A stretch of DNA of 64,000 nucleotides from Cohnella rhizoplanae (GCF_948329515.1 NZ_CAOJCN010000005.1:238094-302093); one strand, 5' to 3'; positions 53,311 to 62,336 are shown, counted from the first letter of the stretch. Numbers and translations: made by a program. Notes: generated by a model from the sequence alone, not told the origin.

Positions 53311-53556
53311 TAACCGTATCTGTCGTACTGCCTCGCATGCGGTTGTTCCTGACTGAGAGTACCGATAAGCAAACCGCATATGATCGAATTCTCGCATGCA
53401 GTTGTTCCTGACCGAAAGTACTGATAAGCAAACCACATATGATCGTAATGCTCGCATGCAGTAGATCCTGCCAAAATATAACAACTAATAAACCGCATAC
53501 GATTGTAATGCTTCTCGCGCGTTTGTTCCTGACTGAAGGGGATATCGTTAAAATGG
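53311..53556. repeat. About 60-bp tandem repeats at the right end of the transposase element
   Basis: Units start near 53332, 53391 and 53451, each opening CTCGCATGC followed by a GTTGTTCCTGACTGA-like block and AACCGCATATGATCG; a partial unit precedes and a diverged unit ending in GGGGATATCGTTAAAATGG follows. The left flank (52111-52180) has related, more diverged ~40-bp units in inverted orientation. No credible gene lies in 53309-53681. Confidence 0.8.
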
Positions 53557-53681
53557 AGCAGATGAGTATATCGCCCAGCGGCATGTTCCATATTCTTACA
53601 AATAACTGCAGATCTGCTCGGTCGGACAGCCTCTCAGGAACTATGGCTCGCCCCTTTACGCTTGCTTTACCAGCCTCTCTG

Positions 53682-55283
53682 TCACTCTCCCCGATACTCG
53701 CCCGGCGTGCCGCCGATATGCTTTTTGAACAATTTGGCGAAGTAGCTTTTGTTTTCGTAACCGAGGCGCGTTGCGACTTCTTCGACGCTTATATTGCTGC
53801 GGGCGAGCAATTCTTTGGCCCTTTCCATCTTGGCGGTGGTGACGTATTGAATGAAGTTGTAGCCCGTTTCGCGTTTGAACAGCCGGCTGAAGTAGCTGGA
53901 GTTGATGTGCAGCATGTCGGCGACTTCTTCGAGCGTGATCTTCGAGCCGATGTTGTGGCTGACGTATTGTTGGGCGCGCAGGATCTCGGAACGCCGAGAC
54001 TGCTTGTAGATAAGCCCGAGCAGCGGCATTCTTTCTTTGAAAAACTGCAGCATCCAGTCCCCCAGCTCGTGAATCGTGGCAATGTCGCCCAGCGTCCGGT
54101 GCAGCACTTCCATCGAGAAGACGCTTTGATAATGCTGCAGCGCCAGAAAACGCGTCTGATTGTCGTACAACATCTTGAGCGTCCATTCTTTGACCAGCTC
54201 AGGTTGACAGTGCCGCTCGCGCACGAGGTCCAGCCAACTGCCGATGTACGCCTCGAGCTGCGCCTCGTCCTCTTCGAGGAAGGCATCGCGGATGCGCTGA
54301 AGCGCCTCGGGATATACGTCGTGCAGATCGCCCTCTCCCAGGTCAGGCAGCTCGGCGAGCGTGAAGATCCCCTCATCGGGAAGGTAGAATCGGCCCGCGC
54401 CGGAGGACAGGAGCTGTTCGGCCGCCCGTCCGAGCGCCGCCGGCGCCGCGGCCGACGTACCGATCAGGAAGGCCGCGGAGATGCCGCTCTCCGCGGACAG
54501 TCTCTCGCCAAGCGCCCGCAGCGAGGGCCGGACCGATTCGACCTTCATCTCCGTGAGGCTTCGTCGAAACGGAAACAGCAGCACCGCCTCTCTCTTCCCG
54601 TGCGGCAGCAGCACGGTACCGGGCAGCTCGCATGCCAGTCCGGCCGCGGCTTGGCCGACGGCGGCCTGTACGGCACGCTCGTCCGGCAGCCGCCGCGAGA
54701 GCTCGGACCAGCGGTTTAACGCGATCAGTACGGGCAGCCATACTTTGCCCTCGAAGTCGATGCCCGCTTCAGCGGCCCCGTCCGCCCACGCTAGATCGCG
54801 GCCCCCGTCCGTCGTCATCCTGTCCAGAAGTCCTTGCCGGAGCAGCAGCGCGTTCTCTTCTTTTTTGGACCGCATGCGGGCCATCTCGCGAGATTGTTCC
54901 TTCTCGGCCGCGATCTGGTCCGACAGCTTGCGCAGCAGGGCCGCGATCTGCTCCGGACGCATCGTTTCCTTGAGCACGTAGTCGTCCACCTGTAAACGGA
55001 CGGCTTGCTGCGCATAGGAGAAGTCGCCCATGCACGATAAAATGACGCAGCGAATGTCTGGCTTTAGCCGCTTCAGCTCGCCGATCAACTCGATGCCGTC
55101 CATCTGGGGCATGCCGATGTCGGTGATGACGATGTCGGGCGGCGCAGCCTGCGCCCGCTCCAAGGCGACCGCCCCGTTTTTGCAGGTCGAATGAACCTCC
55201 AGGCGGAGGTCCTTCCAGGGAATAGACGCGCTCAAATATTCCAGCACCGGATAGTCGTCGTCCACGAGCATGACTGAATACAC
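53682..55283 (-). CDS. AraC-type response regulator, YesN-like (system 2)
   Basis: A 533-residue transcription factor. The receiver domain has DDD near residues 8-10, phospho-acceptor Asp in DIVITDIGMPQMDG (about residue 55) and Lys in YVLKETM. A long linker follows, then the C-terminal double helix-turn-helix of AraC/XylS type (KITLEEVADMLHINSSYFSR and ISVEEVATRLGYENKSYFAK), ending GGTPGEYRGE. The start is GTG at 55283 behind GGGGAGGGG. It follows the kinase gene by 85 bp on the same strand, and the preceding transporter genes (57386-60756) are its likely targets. Confidence 0.94.
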   Translation of the reverse strand: MYSVMLVDDDYPVLEYLSASIPWKDLRLEVHSTCKNGAVALERAQAAPPDIVITDIGMPQMDGIELIGELKRLKPDIRCVILSCMGDFSYAQQAVRLQVDDYVLKETMRPEQIAALLRKLSDQIAAEKEQSREMARMRSKKEENALLLRQGLLDRMTTDGGRDLAWADGAAEAGIDFEGKVWLPVLIALNRWSELSRRLPDERAVQAAVGQAAAGLACELPGTVLLPHGKREAVLLFPFRRSLTEMKVESVRPSLRALGERLSAESGISAAFLIGTSAAAPAALGRAAEQLLSSGAGRFYLPDEGIFTLAELPDLGEGDLHDVYPEALQRIRDAFLEEDEAQLEAYIGSWLDLVRERHCQPELVKEWTLKMLYDNQTRFLALQHYQSVFSMEVLHRTLGDIATIHELGDWMLQFFKERMPLLGLIYKQSRRSEILRAQQYVSHNIGSKITLEEVADMLHINSSYFSRLFKRETGYNFIQYVTTAKMERAKELLARSNISVEEVATRLGYENKSYFAKLFKKHIGGTPGEYRGE

Positions 55284-55368
55284 AGGAACCCCTCCCCAAT
55301 CTCGTGCCTCGTGCAGCTTGCGGGACGTATTTCCTCGTCGACTTGGCGAGGATTCGCATGGCCTGCCC

Positions 55369-57225
55369 CTAAGAGGAAGGCATCGGGTCTGCCGGGATCT
55401 CGATGACGATCGTGGTACCCCGGCCTTGCTCGCTGTCCAATGTCAGGGAGCACCGTTCGCCGTAAACGAGCTGCATGCGCTCGTAAACGTTGGCGATGCC
55501 GATGCCCGACAGCTTCGCCATAGCGCTCTCCATCGCGCTCCCGCGCTGCGATCTCAGTTCCGCGCGCAAGCGCGCCAGCGTCTCCCGCGACATCCCGGCC
55601 CCGTCGTCGCGTACGACAAGGCGCAGCTTGCCGTTATCCGCGGTCGCGTCCGCGCCGCTGCGCTCCTCCTCCGCAGCCCGGCGGGTGGCCTCGACGACAA
55701 TGGTGCCGGGTTCCTGTCGCAGCCCGTGGATATAAGCGTTCTCGATTACGGGCTGGAGCAGGAATCGTGGTATCCGCAGCGCCAGCGTATCCGAAGCTGC
55801 CTCGATGTTCAGCACGGCCTTCTCTTGCTGGCGGAAGTTCAGCAGATCCATGTAGCGCCGCAGCACCTCCAGCTCATCGTGCAGCGAGGTGAACTCCTCG
55901 TCCCTGCGGATCGTCTGACGCAGCAGGCCGGACAACGAGGCAAGCAGCTCGCCGTTTTCCACGTCTCCCTTGAGCAGAATCCGCAGCCGGATCGAGTTGA
56001 GGATGTTGAACAGGAAGTGCGGATTGATCTGCGCCTGCAGCATCGCCAGCTCCGCCTTGCGCTTCTGCATCTGTTCGGCCCGGATCTCCTCGATCATCCC
56101 TTCGATGCGCTCGAGCATCTGATCGAACTGCTTGCCGAGCCGGCCGATCTCGTCGCTGCCGCGCACGCCCGAGCGGACCGTTAGTTCGCCGCGCTCGACC
56201 GCGCCAGCGGCTTCGCCGAGCGCCACGACCGGCTTGGTGAATTGTCGCAGCATATAGATGAACAACGCCAGAAACACGAGCGTCGCCGCGATCTGCACAG
56301 AGAAGCTCAGCTGGGAAACCGAATGAAGCTGGCCAACCGCTTCTTTGTAAGGCCTCAGGCTGACGACGCGGTAGCCGCCGTAGTCGAGATCGTGCCGGCT
56401 GAGCAGAAACTGCTCGCCTTCGTAGCGGACGGTCAACGGCTCTTCCGCCTGCCGCACCTCCGCGGGAAACGGAAACATCTTCCCGACCCGTTCCCGGTTG
56501 CGGCTCGCGAGGATGCGCCCGTCCGCGTCGAGGAGCATCGTTTCCTGCCTGCCGATGTCGTGCTTGAAAATTTCCCCCAGCATGCTCTCGCTGATGCTGG
56601 CGACGACGTATGCGTAGGGCTCGGATGCGTACGGTAATCGCAGGTTGCGGGCCATCGTGAGCAGATACGGCTCGGCTGCCTTGCCGTCCACCGTATACTG
56701 ATCCACGAGCCCGATCCATCCGATCTCGTATGCCGGCAGCGCCTGCACCCGGTTGATCCATGGCATCCGCAAAAAGTCGGAAGGCTTAAATCCGCCGTAC
56801 AAGTCGAATTGATAATTGGTGAAATAGTGCCCGTCGACGGTCAGTATCGTCACATAGACCGTATCCATCGTCGACGCGATGCTGGTGAGGAAATATCCGA
56901 TATTCTTCGCGTCCAGGGTGTCTTGAGCAGGGTCGAACTGCCCGAGCTTGTAGCGCTGCCAGTTCTCCTTCAGCGCGAGATTGATATTGTTGTCGAACAT
57001 GATGCCGTTGGAGACGCGGATCATGTTGTCGAAGAGGCTGGACAGATAGACTTCCGTCAGCTCGAGAGACTTGTTCTCGTTGTCCACGACCTGCGCCCGG
57101 ACGATGCGCTGGGTTAAATAATCTCCGGCGATCAGCGTGAAGCCGGCCGGCAGCAGGAGGCACAGCAGGGCGGTCATGATCAGCTTGCCGCGCAGACTGT
57201 GCGCGAATCTTCGTATATTGAACAC
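55369..57225 (-). CDS. YesM-type sensor histidine kinase (system 2)
   Basis: A 618-residue membrane kinase. TM1 (about residues 10-32), an extracellular sensor region to about 285, TM2 (SFSVQIAATLVFLALFIYML), a HAMP domain, the His_kinase domain with LQAQINPHFLFNILNSIRLR (phospho-acceptor His about 412) and an HATPase domain with VVRDDGAGM and GIGIANVYERM boxes. As in system 1, the ATPase domain has a small variable insertion (EEERSGADATADNG). The GTG at 57225 is preferred, with GGGAGGCG seven bases upstream. It is encoded between the binding protein gene and the response regulator gene. Confidence 0.92.
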   Translation of the reverse strand: MFNIRRFAHSLRGKLIMTALLCLLLPAGFTLIAGDYLTQRIVRAQVVDNENKSLELTEVYLSSLFDNMIRVSNGIMFDNNINLALKENWQRYKLGQFDPAQDTLDAKNIGYFLTSIASTMDTVYVTILTVDGHYFTNYQFDLYGGFKPSDFLRMPWINRVQALPAYEIGWIGLVDQYTVDGKAAEPYLLTMARNLRLPYASEPYAYVVASISESMLGEIFKHDIGRQETMLLDADGRILASRNRERVGKMFPFPAEVRQAEEPLTVRYEGEQFLLSRHDLDYGGYRVVSLRPYKEAVGQLHSVSQLSFSVQIAATLVFLALFIYMLRQFTKPVVALGEAAGAVERGELTVRSGVRGSDEIGRLGKQFDQMLERIEGMIEEIRAEQMQKRKAELAMLQAQINPHFLFNILNSIRLRILLKGDVENGELLASLSGLLRQTIRRDEEFTSLHDELEVLRRYMDLLNFRQQEKAVLNIEAASDTLALRIPRFLLQPVIENAYIHGLRQEPGTIVVEATRRAAEEERSGADATADNGKLRLVVRDDGAGMSRETLARLRAELRSQRGSAMESAMAKLSGIGIANVYERMQLVYGERCSLTLDSEQGRGTTIVIEIPADPMPSS

Positions 57226-57335
57226 CCTATCGCCTCCCGCCGCCGACATATTACTGTAGATTTCTGTAGTTTACCATAAGCGTCCACATCTTAATGTCCG
57301 GGTTCTATGTCGCGCTGCCCCCGAAGACCAAGAAC

Positions 57336-57363
57336 GCTCCGCAGGGTATGATCCCTGCGAAGC
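57336..57363 (-). terminator. Hairpin between binding-protein and kinase genes
   Basis: GCTCCGCAGGG and CCCTGCGAAGC pair with one mismatch around TATGATC, 23 bp beyond the stop at 57386, but no U-tract follows. It may act as an mRNA-stabilising end of the transporter transcript rather than a full terminator. Confidence 0.4.
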
Positions 57364-57385
57364 GCGGCTTGCCCGATGCGGGCCG

Positions 57386-58762
57386 TTATTTGTTGGCGTC
57401 GACGATTTTTTGAAGAGCGGCGTTGGCTTTGGAGATCGTGGTCTCCATATCCTGCTGTCCGAGCACGAACTTCTCGGCTTCCTTGACGTACGCCTCTTCC
57501 AACTCCGACTGGTAGGCCGGCGGCAGGTTGAGCGGGGTCGTCGGGCTGTTTTTCATAACGTAGGTCAGCGACGCCGTATCGATCATATCCGGGCTCTTGA
57601 GCTTTGTCTTCAGGCCGGAGATGAACTGGTCGACGTCCTGCTTTTTCCACGCCGAGTACACATTGCTCCATTGCTCGCCCTTCGTCGTATACCAGCGGAT
57701 GAAATCATAGGCGGCTTGCTGGTTCTCGGACTTTTTCAGCACACCCATGAAGTTGCCGTTCGCCGGGCTCACGCCGGACGGCTCTCCTGCGCTGTTGGAC
57801 GGCATCGGCGCGAACGCGCTGACGAAGGTCGCCGGGAATTCGTCCGATCCGCCCGCCTCGGTGATCATCCAATTGCCCGTGACGATCATCGCGGCCTTCT
57901 TGGCGAAGTAGACCGAGCGGTAGGCCAGCTTTTGCGAGATGGTCTCGCTGTACGGAATGGCGCTCTTGTCCACGTTCTCCGTCTGATTGCGGATCTCCAG
58001 CGATTTGCGCACTTCGGGCCCGTCTACTTTGAGCACGCCGTTGTTCACCAGGTTGTTGTCCTTACTCTGGTTGAGAAGTCCGAGCTGCATATACATCGGC
58101 CAGGAGTGGAAGTACGTGCCGTAGACCTTGTTCGCGCCTTCCCCGCTCGTCAGCTTGCGCGAGTAATCGTAGAAGTCGTCCCACGTCCAGTTCGTCGGTA
58201 CCGGAAGACCCGCTTTATCCAGCATTTCTTTATTCAACAGGACGAAGTAATTCTCGTAGGTGTCGGGCAGCGCGTACACTTTGCCGTTCAGGGACGGATC
58301 GACCGTGTACTCGTCCGTCACCTTGATGCCTTCGGCGCCAAGCAGATCGTCGAGCGGCGCCAGCAGGTCGAGCCCGACGCGCTTGGAATACTCGGCGGCA
58401 CTCGGGAACATGACGACGTCCAGATCGGAGCCCGAAGCGATCAGCAGGTCCAGCTTCTTAAGGCCTTCGACCGAGTCGTTGTTCTCGACCAGTTCCTCAT
58501 ACGCTACGGTTACGTTCGGCTTCTCTTTTTTATATTCTGCGAGCATGCCGTCCATCTGCGCCTTCGGGATCCAAGAAGCGAGCTTGATGGTCACGGGCTC
58601 GTCCGATGCGGCAGAGGAGCCTGAAGCCGCCCCTGAAGCGGTCGGAGCTGCGGACGAAGCGTCGCTGCCGTTGTTGTTGCCGTTGCCGCTGCCGCACCCG
58701 GCAAGCAGCGAGATGGAGAGCGCGGACGCCATGGCTGCGGACAACATCTTTTTGTTTAACAT
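57386..58762 (-). CDS. Sugar ABC transporter substrate-binding lipoprotein (system 2)
   Basis: A 458-residue family 1 solute-binding protein. The lipobox is SLLAGC (about Cys24 from ATG 58762), followed by a Ser/Ala/Gly spacer and the SBP fold (VTIKLASWIPKAQMDGMLAE, VAYEELVENNDSVEGLKKLD, KAAMIVTGNWMITEAGGSDE). ATG at 58762 follows GGGGAGG; a longer frame to 58828 is unlikely. It lies downstream of the two permease genes and upstream of the kinase and regulator genes. As in system 1, no ATPase is encoded. The ligand is not determined. Confidence 0.93.
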   Translation of the reverse strand: MLNKKMLSAAMASALSISLLAGCGSGNGNNNGSDASSAAPTASGAASGSSAASDEPVTIKLASWIPKAQMDGMLAEYKKEKPNVTVAYEELVENNDSVEGLKKLDLLIASGSDLDVVMFPSAAEYSKRVGLDLLAPLDDLLGAEGIKVTDEYTVDPSLNGKVYALPDTYENYFVLLNKEMLDKAGLPVPTNWTWDDFYDYSRKLTSGEGANKVYGTYFHSWPMYMQLGLLNQSKDNNLVNNGVLKVDGPEVRKSLEIRNQTENVDKSAIPYSETISQKLAYRSVYFAKKAAMIVTGNWMITEAGGSDEFPATFVSAFAPMPSNSAGEPSGVSPANGNFMGVLKKSENQQAAYDFIRWYTTKGEQWSNVYSAWKKQDVDQFISGLKTKLKSPDMIDTASLTYVMKNSPTTPLNLPPAYQSELEEAYVKEAEKFVLGQQDMETTISKANAALQKIVDANK

Positions 58763-58915
58763 AATTAACCTCCCCAGGAATTGGTCGCACCGGCTGATGA
58801 ATAGCGGTTCGTAACACAATCGTAACATTGGGCTTTTCCTGTCGATAAGATACCAAAATTGACTAAAACGGAAAATAATTGACCGTTTTTTGTCTAAATA
58901 GGAAAATTCGTTCCC

Positions 58916-59767
58916 TTAACCTTTAACGCCGCCAAGACTAATGCCTTCTATTACCTGCTTCTGCCCGACGATAAAAACGACGAGCAGCGGCACGATCGCC
59001 GAGACGGACGCGGCCATCACGAGCGAGTAAAATTGCCCGTTGCGGTCCGCGAACGCGTTCATGCCGAGTTGGATCGTGTACAGCGCCTTGTCGCTCAGGA
59101 AGATGAACGGCGTCTGGTAATCGTTCCATGTCCAGATAAAGCGCAGGATCGCATAGGTGGCGATCGCCGGCTTCACGAGCGGCAGCAGGATGCGCGTGAA
59201 TATCGAGAAGTGGCCGGCTCCGTCGATCTGCGCGGACTCGATGTACTCGTCGGAAATGCCGGAGAAGAACTGGCGGAGCAAAAAGGTGCCAAGCACGCTG
59301 AACCCGCCGAGCAGCACGAGACCCGTGTGCGTATCGTACAGACCGATCGAGCGGTAGATGACGAACAAAGGGACGAGCGTCGCTTCTGCCGGAATCATAT
59401 ATGTCGCCAGCACGACCAAGAAGAGCGCGTTGCGGCCCGGAAACCGAACCTTCGTGAAGCCGTAGGCCGCCATCGCCGACACGACGACCGACAGCAGCGT
59501 CGTAAGGACGGATACCTTGATCGAGTTCCAGTAATATAACGCGAAGTCGGCTTTGCCGTTCCAGACCTTCTTATAATTCTCGATTGCCTGCCAGTGACTT
59601 GGAATCCACTCGACCGGGTAGTTGAACACGTCGACCTCCGGCTTGAGCGAGGCGGACAGCATCCAGGCGAACGGGAGCATAAATACGATGCCGAACAGGA
59701 CCAGCAGCAGCGTGATGAGAATGCGGGATACGGGCAGCGCCCTCCGCCCGGCGGCTTGCGTCTTCAT
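58916..59767 (-). CDS. Carbohydrate ABC transporter permease, second subunit (system 2)
   Basis: A 283-residue MalG-type permease with six membrane segments. The EAA loop region reads DEYIESAQIDGAGHFSIFTR, and the C-terminus VIEGISLGGVKG is typical. The ATG at 59767 overlaps the stop of the first permease as ATGA, marking translational coupling; the longer frame to 59800 is not needed. A 150-bp AT-richer gap separates it from the binding protein gene. Confidence 0.93.
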   Translation of the reverse strand: MKTQAAGRRALPVSRILITLLLVLFGIVFMLPFAWMLSASLKPEVDVFNYPVEWIPSHWQAIENYKKVWNGKADFALYYWNSIKVSVLTTLLSVVVSAMAAYGFTKVRFPGRNALFLVVLATYMIPAEATLVPLFVIYRSIGLYDTHTGLVLLGGFSVLGTFLLRQFFSGISDEYIESAQIDGAGHFSIFTRILLPLVKPAIATYAILRFIWTWNDYQTPFIFLSDKALYTIQLGMNAFADRNGQFYSLVMAASVSAIVPLLVVFIVGQKQVIEGISLGGVKG

Positions 59768-60756
59768 CCTTGATGCACCCACTTTCTTTGTCCGACCCAC
59801 TGGAGGAACGTGATCGCCAGGATGACGATGAACAGCACGATCGACATGGCCGAAGCGTATCCCGTCTTCAGATTCACGAAGCCCTGCTGGTAGATGTCGT
59901 ATACGATGACCGAAGTGGAATGCGCGGGTCCGCCGTCCGTCAGCACCTGGATGAGCGCAAACGTCTTAAAGTTGGCGATCAGGCCGGTGATAAGCAGGAA
60001 AAAGCTCGTGGGCGTCAGCAAAGGAAAGGTGATGCGAAAAAACTTCACTCGGGCGGACGCGCCGTCGATGTCGGCCGCTTCGTACAAGTCGCGCGGAATG
60101 TTCTTTAGCCCGGCGATGTAGATAATGAGAGACACGCCGAGATCGATCCAGATCATGAGCAGCATGACCGAGGGCAGCGCGTAATGGGGGTCGGCCAGCC
60201 ACTTGGGCGGCTCGTGAACACCCACGGCGGAGAGGAAGCCGTTGACGGGGCCGTACGACGGGTGGAACAGCACCTGCCAGACCACCGCCACCGCGACGAT
60301 GCTGGAGATCTGCGGCATGAAGAAGATGACTTTGAAAAAGGAAGACATATACGCCCGCTCGGAGATCAGCACCGCCAGCAGCAGCGCGGCCGCCATGCCG
60401 ATCGGCACGGCCAGCAGCATGATCAGGTTGTGGAGCAGCGACTCGCCGAACTCCGCGTCCTGCAGCAGCCGGGCAAAGTTGCCGAAGCCCGATATGCGCA
60501 GCTTGTCGTAGCCCGTGAGGAACGACCAGTCGGTCAGGCTGAAGATCAGCAGCATAATCATCGGTATAAGCGTAAATACGATAACGCCGAGCAGCATCGG
60601 GCCGACGAAGATATATCCGGCCGCGATCTCCTGAAGGCGTCTGGCTCTGCGGGCCGTTGCCGGCTTCGGCGTTGAATTGGACATGGAGCTCGGCAATGAA
60701 TTCGGCATCGGTATTCGTCGTTTCGGGGCTTGCCCGGTATCCGTCGGGGTCGTCAC
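59764..60756 (-). CDS. Carbohydrate ABC transporter permease, first subunit (system 2)
   Basis: A 330-residue MalF/UgpA-type permease. A basic, Pro/Ser-rich N-terminal extension of about 40 residues precedes six membrane segments; the EAA loop is RDLYEAADIDGASARVKFFR. The start is GTG at 60756, ten bases after AAGGAGG. It is the first gene of the system 2 run (permease, permease, binding protein, kinase, regulator). The upstream region holds a possible promoter with a cre-like sequence. Confidence 0.92.
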   Translation of the reverse strand: MTTPTDTGQAPKRRIPMPNSLPSSMSNSTPKPATARRARRLQEIAAGYIFVGPMLLGVIVFTLIPMIMLLIFSLTDWSFLTGYDKLRISGFGNFARLLQDAEFGESLLHNLIMLLAVPIGMAAALLLAVLISERAYMSSFFKVIFFMPQISSIVAVAVVWQVLFHPSYGPVNGFLSAVGVHEPPKWLADPHYALPSVMLLMIWIDLGVSLIIYIAGLKNIPRDLYEAADIDGASARVKFFRITFPLLTPTSFFLLITGLIANFKTFALIQVLTDGGPAHSTSVIVYDIYQQGFVNLKTGYASAMSIVLFIVILAITFLQWVGQRKWVHQG

Positions 60757-60791
60757 GGTCTGCGGCCTCCTTGCGATAGGCGATTTCTTTT

Positions 60792-60820
60792 AGTATAGAA
60801 AACGCTTCATCATGGCATAA
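60792..60820 (-). promoter_or_regulatory. Possible promoter of the system 2 operon with a cre-like spacer
   Basis: On the minus strand TTATGC (complement of 60815-60820) and TATACT (complement of 60792-60797) are 17 bp apart. The spacer region contains AGAAAACGCTTCAT (60797-60810, plus strand), close to but not matching the CcpA cre consensus. Confidence 0.4.
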
Positions 60821-60994
60821 GGCCGGAATATGACTCATTTCAAATTTTTTTGACCGAAGGGGCAAGCCAGATAAAAAGCAGAGGCGGGCTGCATGAAATC
60901 CGCTTAATCGGGGTATTAGATAGTGAAAGACCTGCTTAGGAAAGCGCAGTACCATTATTCGAACTATTACTATCTATACTGGGAGGGATTCGTA

Positions 60995-61519
60995 ATGGCA
61001 CAGGAACGCGGCACGCATGAACGCAGAATCGTAGGCGTATTCGACACGGAGCAAGGCGCGGTAAAAGCGATCGAGGACCTGAAGCGTCAAGGATACACCT
61101 CGGACGACATCTCCGTCATCAGCAAGAACCGGGAAGATCTCGATTATGTCACCGACGAGACGGGGACCAAGGCGCCCGAGGGCGCCGCGGCCGGCGCTGC
61201 GACGGGCGGCGTAGTCGGCGGCCTGACGGGCTTGCTCGCGGGGCTCGGACTGCTGGTCGTTCCCGGCATCGGGCCAATCCTCGCTGCGGGTCCGATCGCG
61301 GCGACGCTTACGGGCCTCGCGGTCGGCGCCGGCACGGGCGGCATCGTCGGCGGCCTGATCGGCCTCGGCATCCCCGAGGACGAAGCGAAGCGCTACGACG
61401 AAGATCTGAACGCGGGCCGGATCCTCGTCCTCGTCGATACGGATCCCGACCGCCGCGCGCCGATCTACGACACGTTCCGTACGAACAACACGCTTAACTC
61501 CGACACTTATATCGTCTAG
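60995..61519 (+). CDS. YflT/GsiB-like general stress protein (DUF with glycine-zipper)
   Basis: A 174-residue protein. The N-terminal YflT (general stress protein 17M) domain reads IVGVFDTEQGAVKAIEDLKR followed by GYTSDDISVISK, and a glycine-zipper-like hydrophobic core follows (AAAGAATGGVVGGLTGLLAG and PGIGPILAAGPIAATLTGL), which may associate with membranes. The C-terminus resumes the alpha/beta domain (RILVLVDTDPDRR). The B. subtilis relative belongs to the sigma-B general stress regulon. Here GGGTAT occurs at 60911-60916, but no matching -35 of the sigma-B type was found. ATG at 60995 follows GGGAGGGAT. It is divergent from the system 2 operon. Confidence 0.88.
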   Translation: MAQERGTHERRIVGVFDTEQGAVKAIEDLKRQGYTSDDISVISKNREDLDYVTDETGTKAPEGAAAGAATGGVVGGLTGLLAGLGLLVVPGIGPILAAGPIAATLTGLAVGAGTGGIVGGLIGLGIPEDEAKRYDEDLNAGRILVLVDTDPDRRAPIYDTFRTNNTLNSDTYIV

Positions 61520-61531
61520 ACGCGGACATCA

Positions 61532-61569
61532 AGCAAGCCCTCCTCCCGGCGACGGGAGGAGGGCTTGCT
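61532..61569. terminator. Perfect 17-bp hairpin after the stress protein gene
   Basis: AGCAAGCCCTCCTCCCG pairs perfectly with CGGGAGGAGGGCTTGCT around a GCGA tetraloop, 12 bp after the stop. No U-tract follows on either strand, so it may be a weak or Rho-assisted end, or a stability element. Confidence 0.6.
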
Positions 61570-61605
61570 CGTGCGTGCAAATCTGCGAGCGTCTCGTTGG
61601 TCGAT

Positions 61606-61782
61606 TAGGGGAACTGTTTTCCGTTAAGGACAGCCTCGGGCGTCTATTCGGCATTATAGCGGAACTTTTTTCCGCTATGGGACTCGGGAGGCCAATCCGC
61701 TGCTCAATAGCGGATCTTTTTTCCGTTATGAGCATACGCGAGGCGTCAGCTTGGCGCGATAGCGGAACTTTTTTCCGCTATC
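61606..61782. repeat. 51-bp tandem repeat array with TAGCGGAA palindromes, four units
   Basis: Units start near 61606, 61657, 61708 and 61760 (periods 51, 51 and 52 bp). Each opens with a small palindrome such as TAGCGGAAC-TTTTTT-CCGCTA, while the inter-palindrome part differs between units. The gap between the stress protein and the GNAT gene (61520-61886) holds nothing else recognisable. Confidence 0.9.
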
Positions 61783-61886
61783 GCTACGCGGGAGGCACTT
61801 CGCGGCGCGCCAACAACCCCGCCCAGTCCCGAAGGACATGACGGGGTTGTCCGCATTCATATGATAGGATGCCGAGCGATGCCGAA

Positions 61887-62264
61887 TCAGCGCGATTCTA
61901 CGCCGTTGCTGCTATAGGAATCCGAGTAGCGGCTGGCGTCGCCGCTGGCCCATACGTCGGAGAGCGACGGGTCGGCCTGGAACTGCTGCAGCGCGTAGGC
62001 GCAGGAAGGGATGATCTTGCGCCCCTTCTCCCTCGCGTCTTCGACGACGAAGTTCAGCAGCTGACGCGCCAGTCCGCGCCCCCGGTATTCGCCGTCCACC
62101 GAAGTATGATCGATGATCCAGGTGTCCGCGTCCGCCATGGTATACGTAATCTCGCCGATCTTGCCTTTGACGCCGCGCAGGATGTAGCCGTTGCCTTCCC
62201 GCTCGGCTACGATCTCCTCTTCGGGGCGTACGTCGGGCGTTCCATTATCGTACAATGCGCTCAT
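61887..62264 (-). CDS. GNAT acetyltransferase (YjdJ-like)
   Basis: A 125-residue small GNAT. It belongs to the short YjdJ/YidJ-like group, with GKIGEITYTMADADTWIIDH followed by SVDGEYRGRGLARQLLNFVV (acetyl-CoA motif) and IIPSCAYALQQF. Small GNATs of this type may acetylate thialysine-like or unknown amines. ATG at 62264 is nine bases after GGAGG; ATG at 62270 is only three bases away. It is transcribed towards the 51-bp repeat array. Confidence 0.82.
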   Translation of the reverse strand: MSALYDNGTPDVRPEEEIVAEREGNGYILRGVKGKIGEITYTMADADTWIIDHTSVDGEYRGRGLARQLLNFVVEDAREKGRKIIPSCAYALQQFQADPSLSDVWASGDASRYSDSYSSNGVESR

Positions 62265-62336
62265 GTCCATGCACCTCCATCGTCATTCTCGTTCTCTATT
62301 CCTTACCCCGATCGGCCGTATTCGAGCACCTATAGA

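Larger units (their letters stand above)
52089..53556. mobile_element. Remnant of an IS1595-type element bounded by inverted repeats
   Basis: CCATTTTAACGATATCCCC plus TTC (52089-52110) is an exact inverted copy of 53535-53556; the match weakens inward (CAACAGGACCAACGC against AGTCAGGAACAAACGC). Between them lies a frameshifted IS1595-like transposase gene with its own promoter, and tandem repeats occupy both flanks. No target-site duplication is visible. The end sequence also occurs alone at 26628-26660, so it may be either the terminal repeat of an IS or an independent dispersed repeat that happens to flank the gene. Confidence 0.6.

Noticed and set aside
52075..53570. Target-site duplication around the transposase element
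   Set aside because: The bases directly outside the inverted repeats do not match each other.
60797..60810. CcpA cre site in the system 2 promoter
   Set aside because: AGAAAACGCTTCAT deviates from the consensus at several positions, so it is only noted as cre-like.
61606..61782. CRISPR array
   Set aside because: Repeats are short palindromes of about 20 bp with only four units and no cas gene or leader nearby, so a known CRISPR type is not supported.
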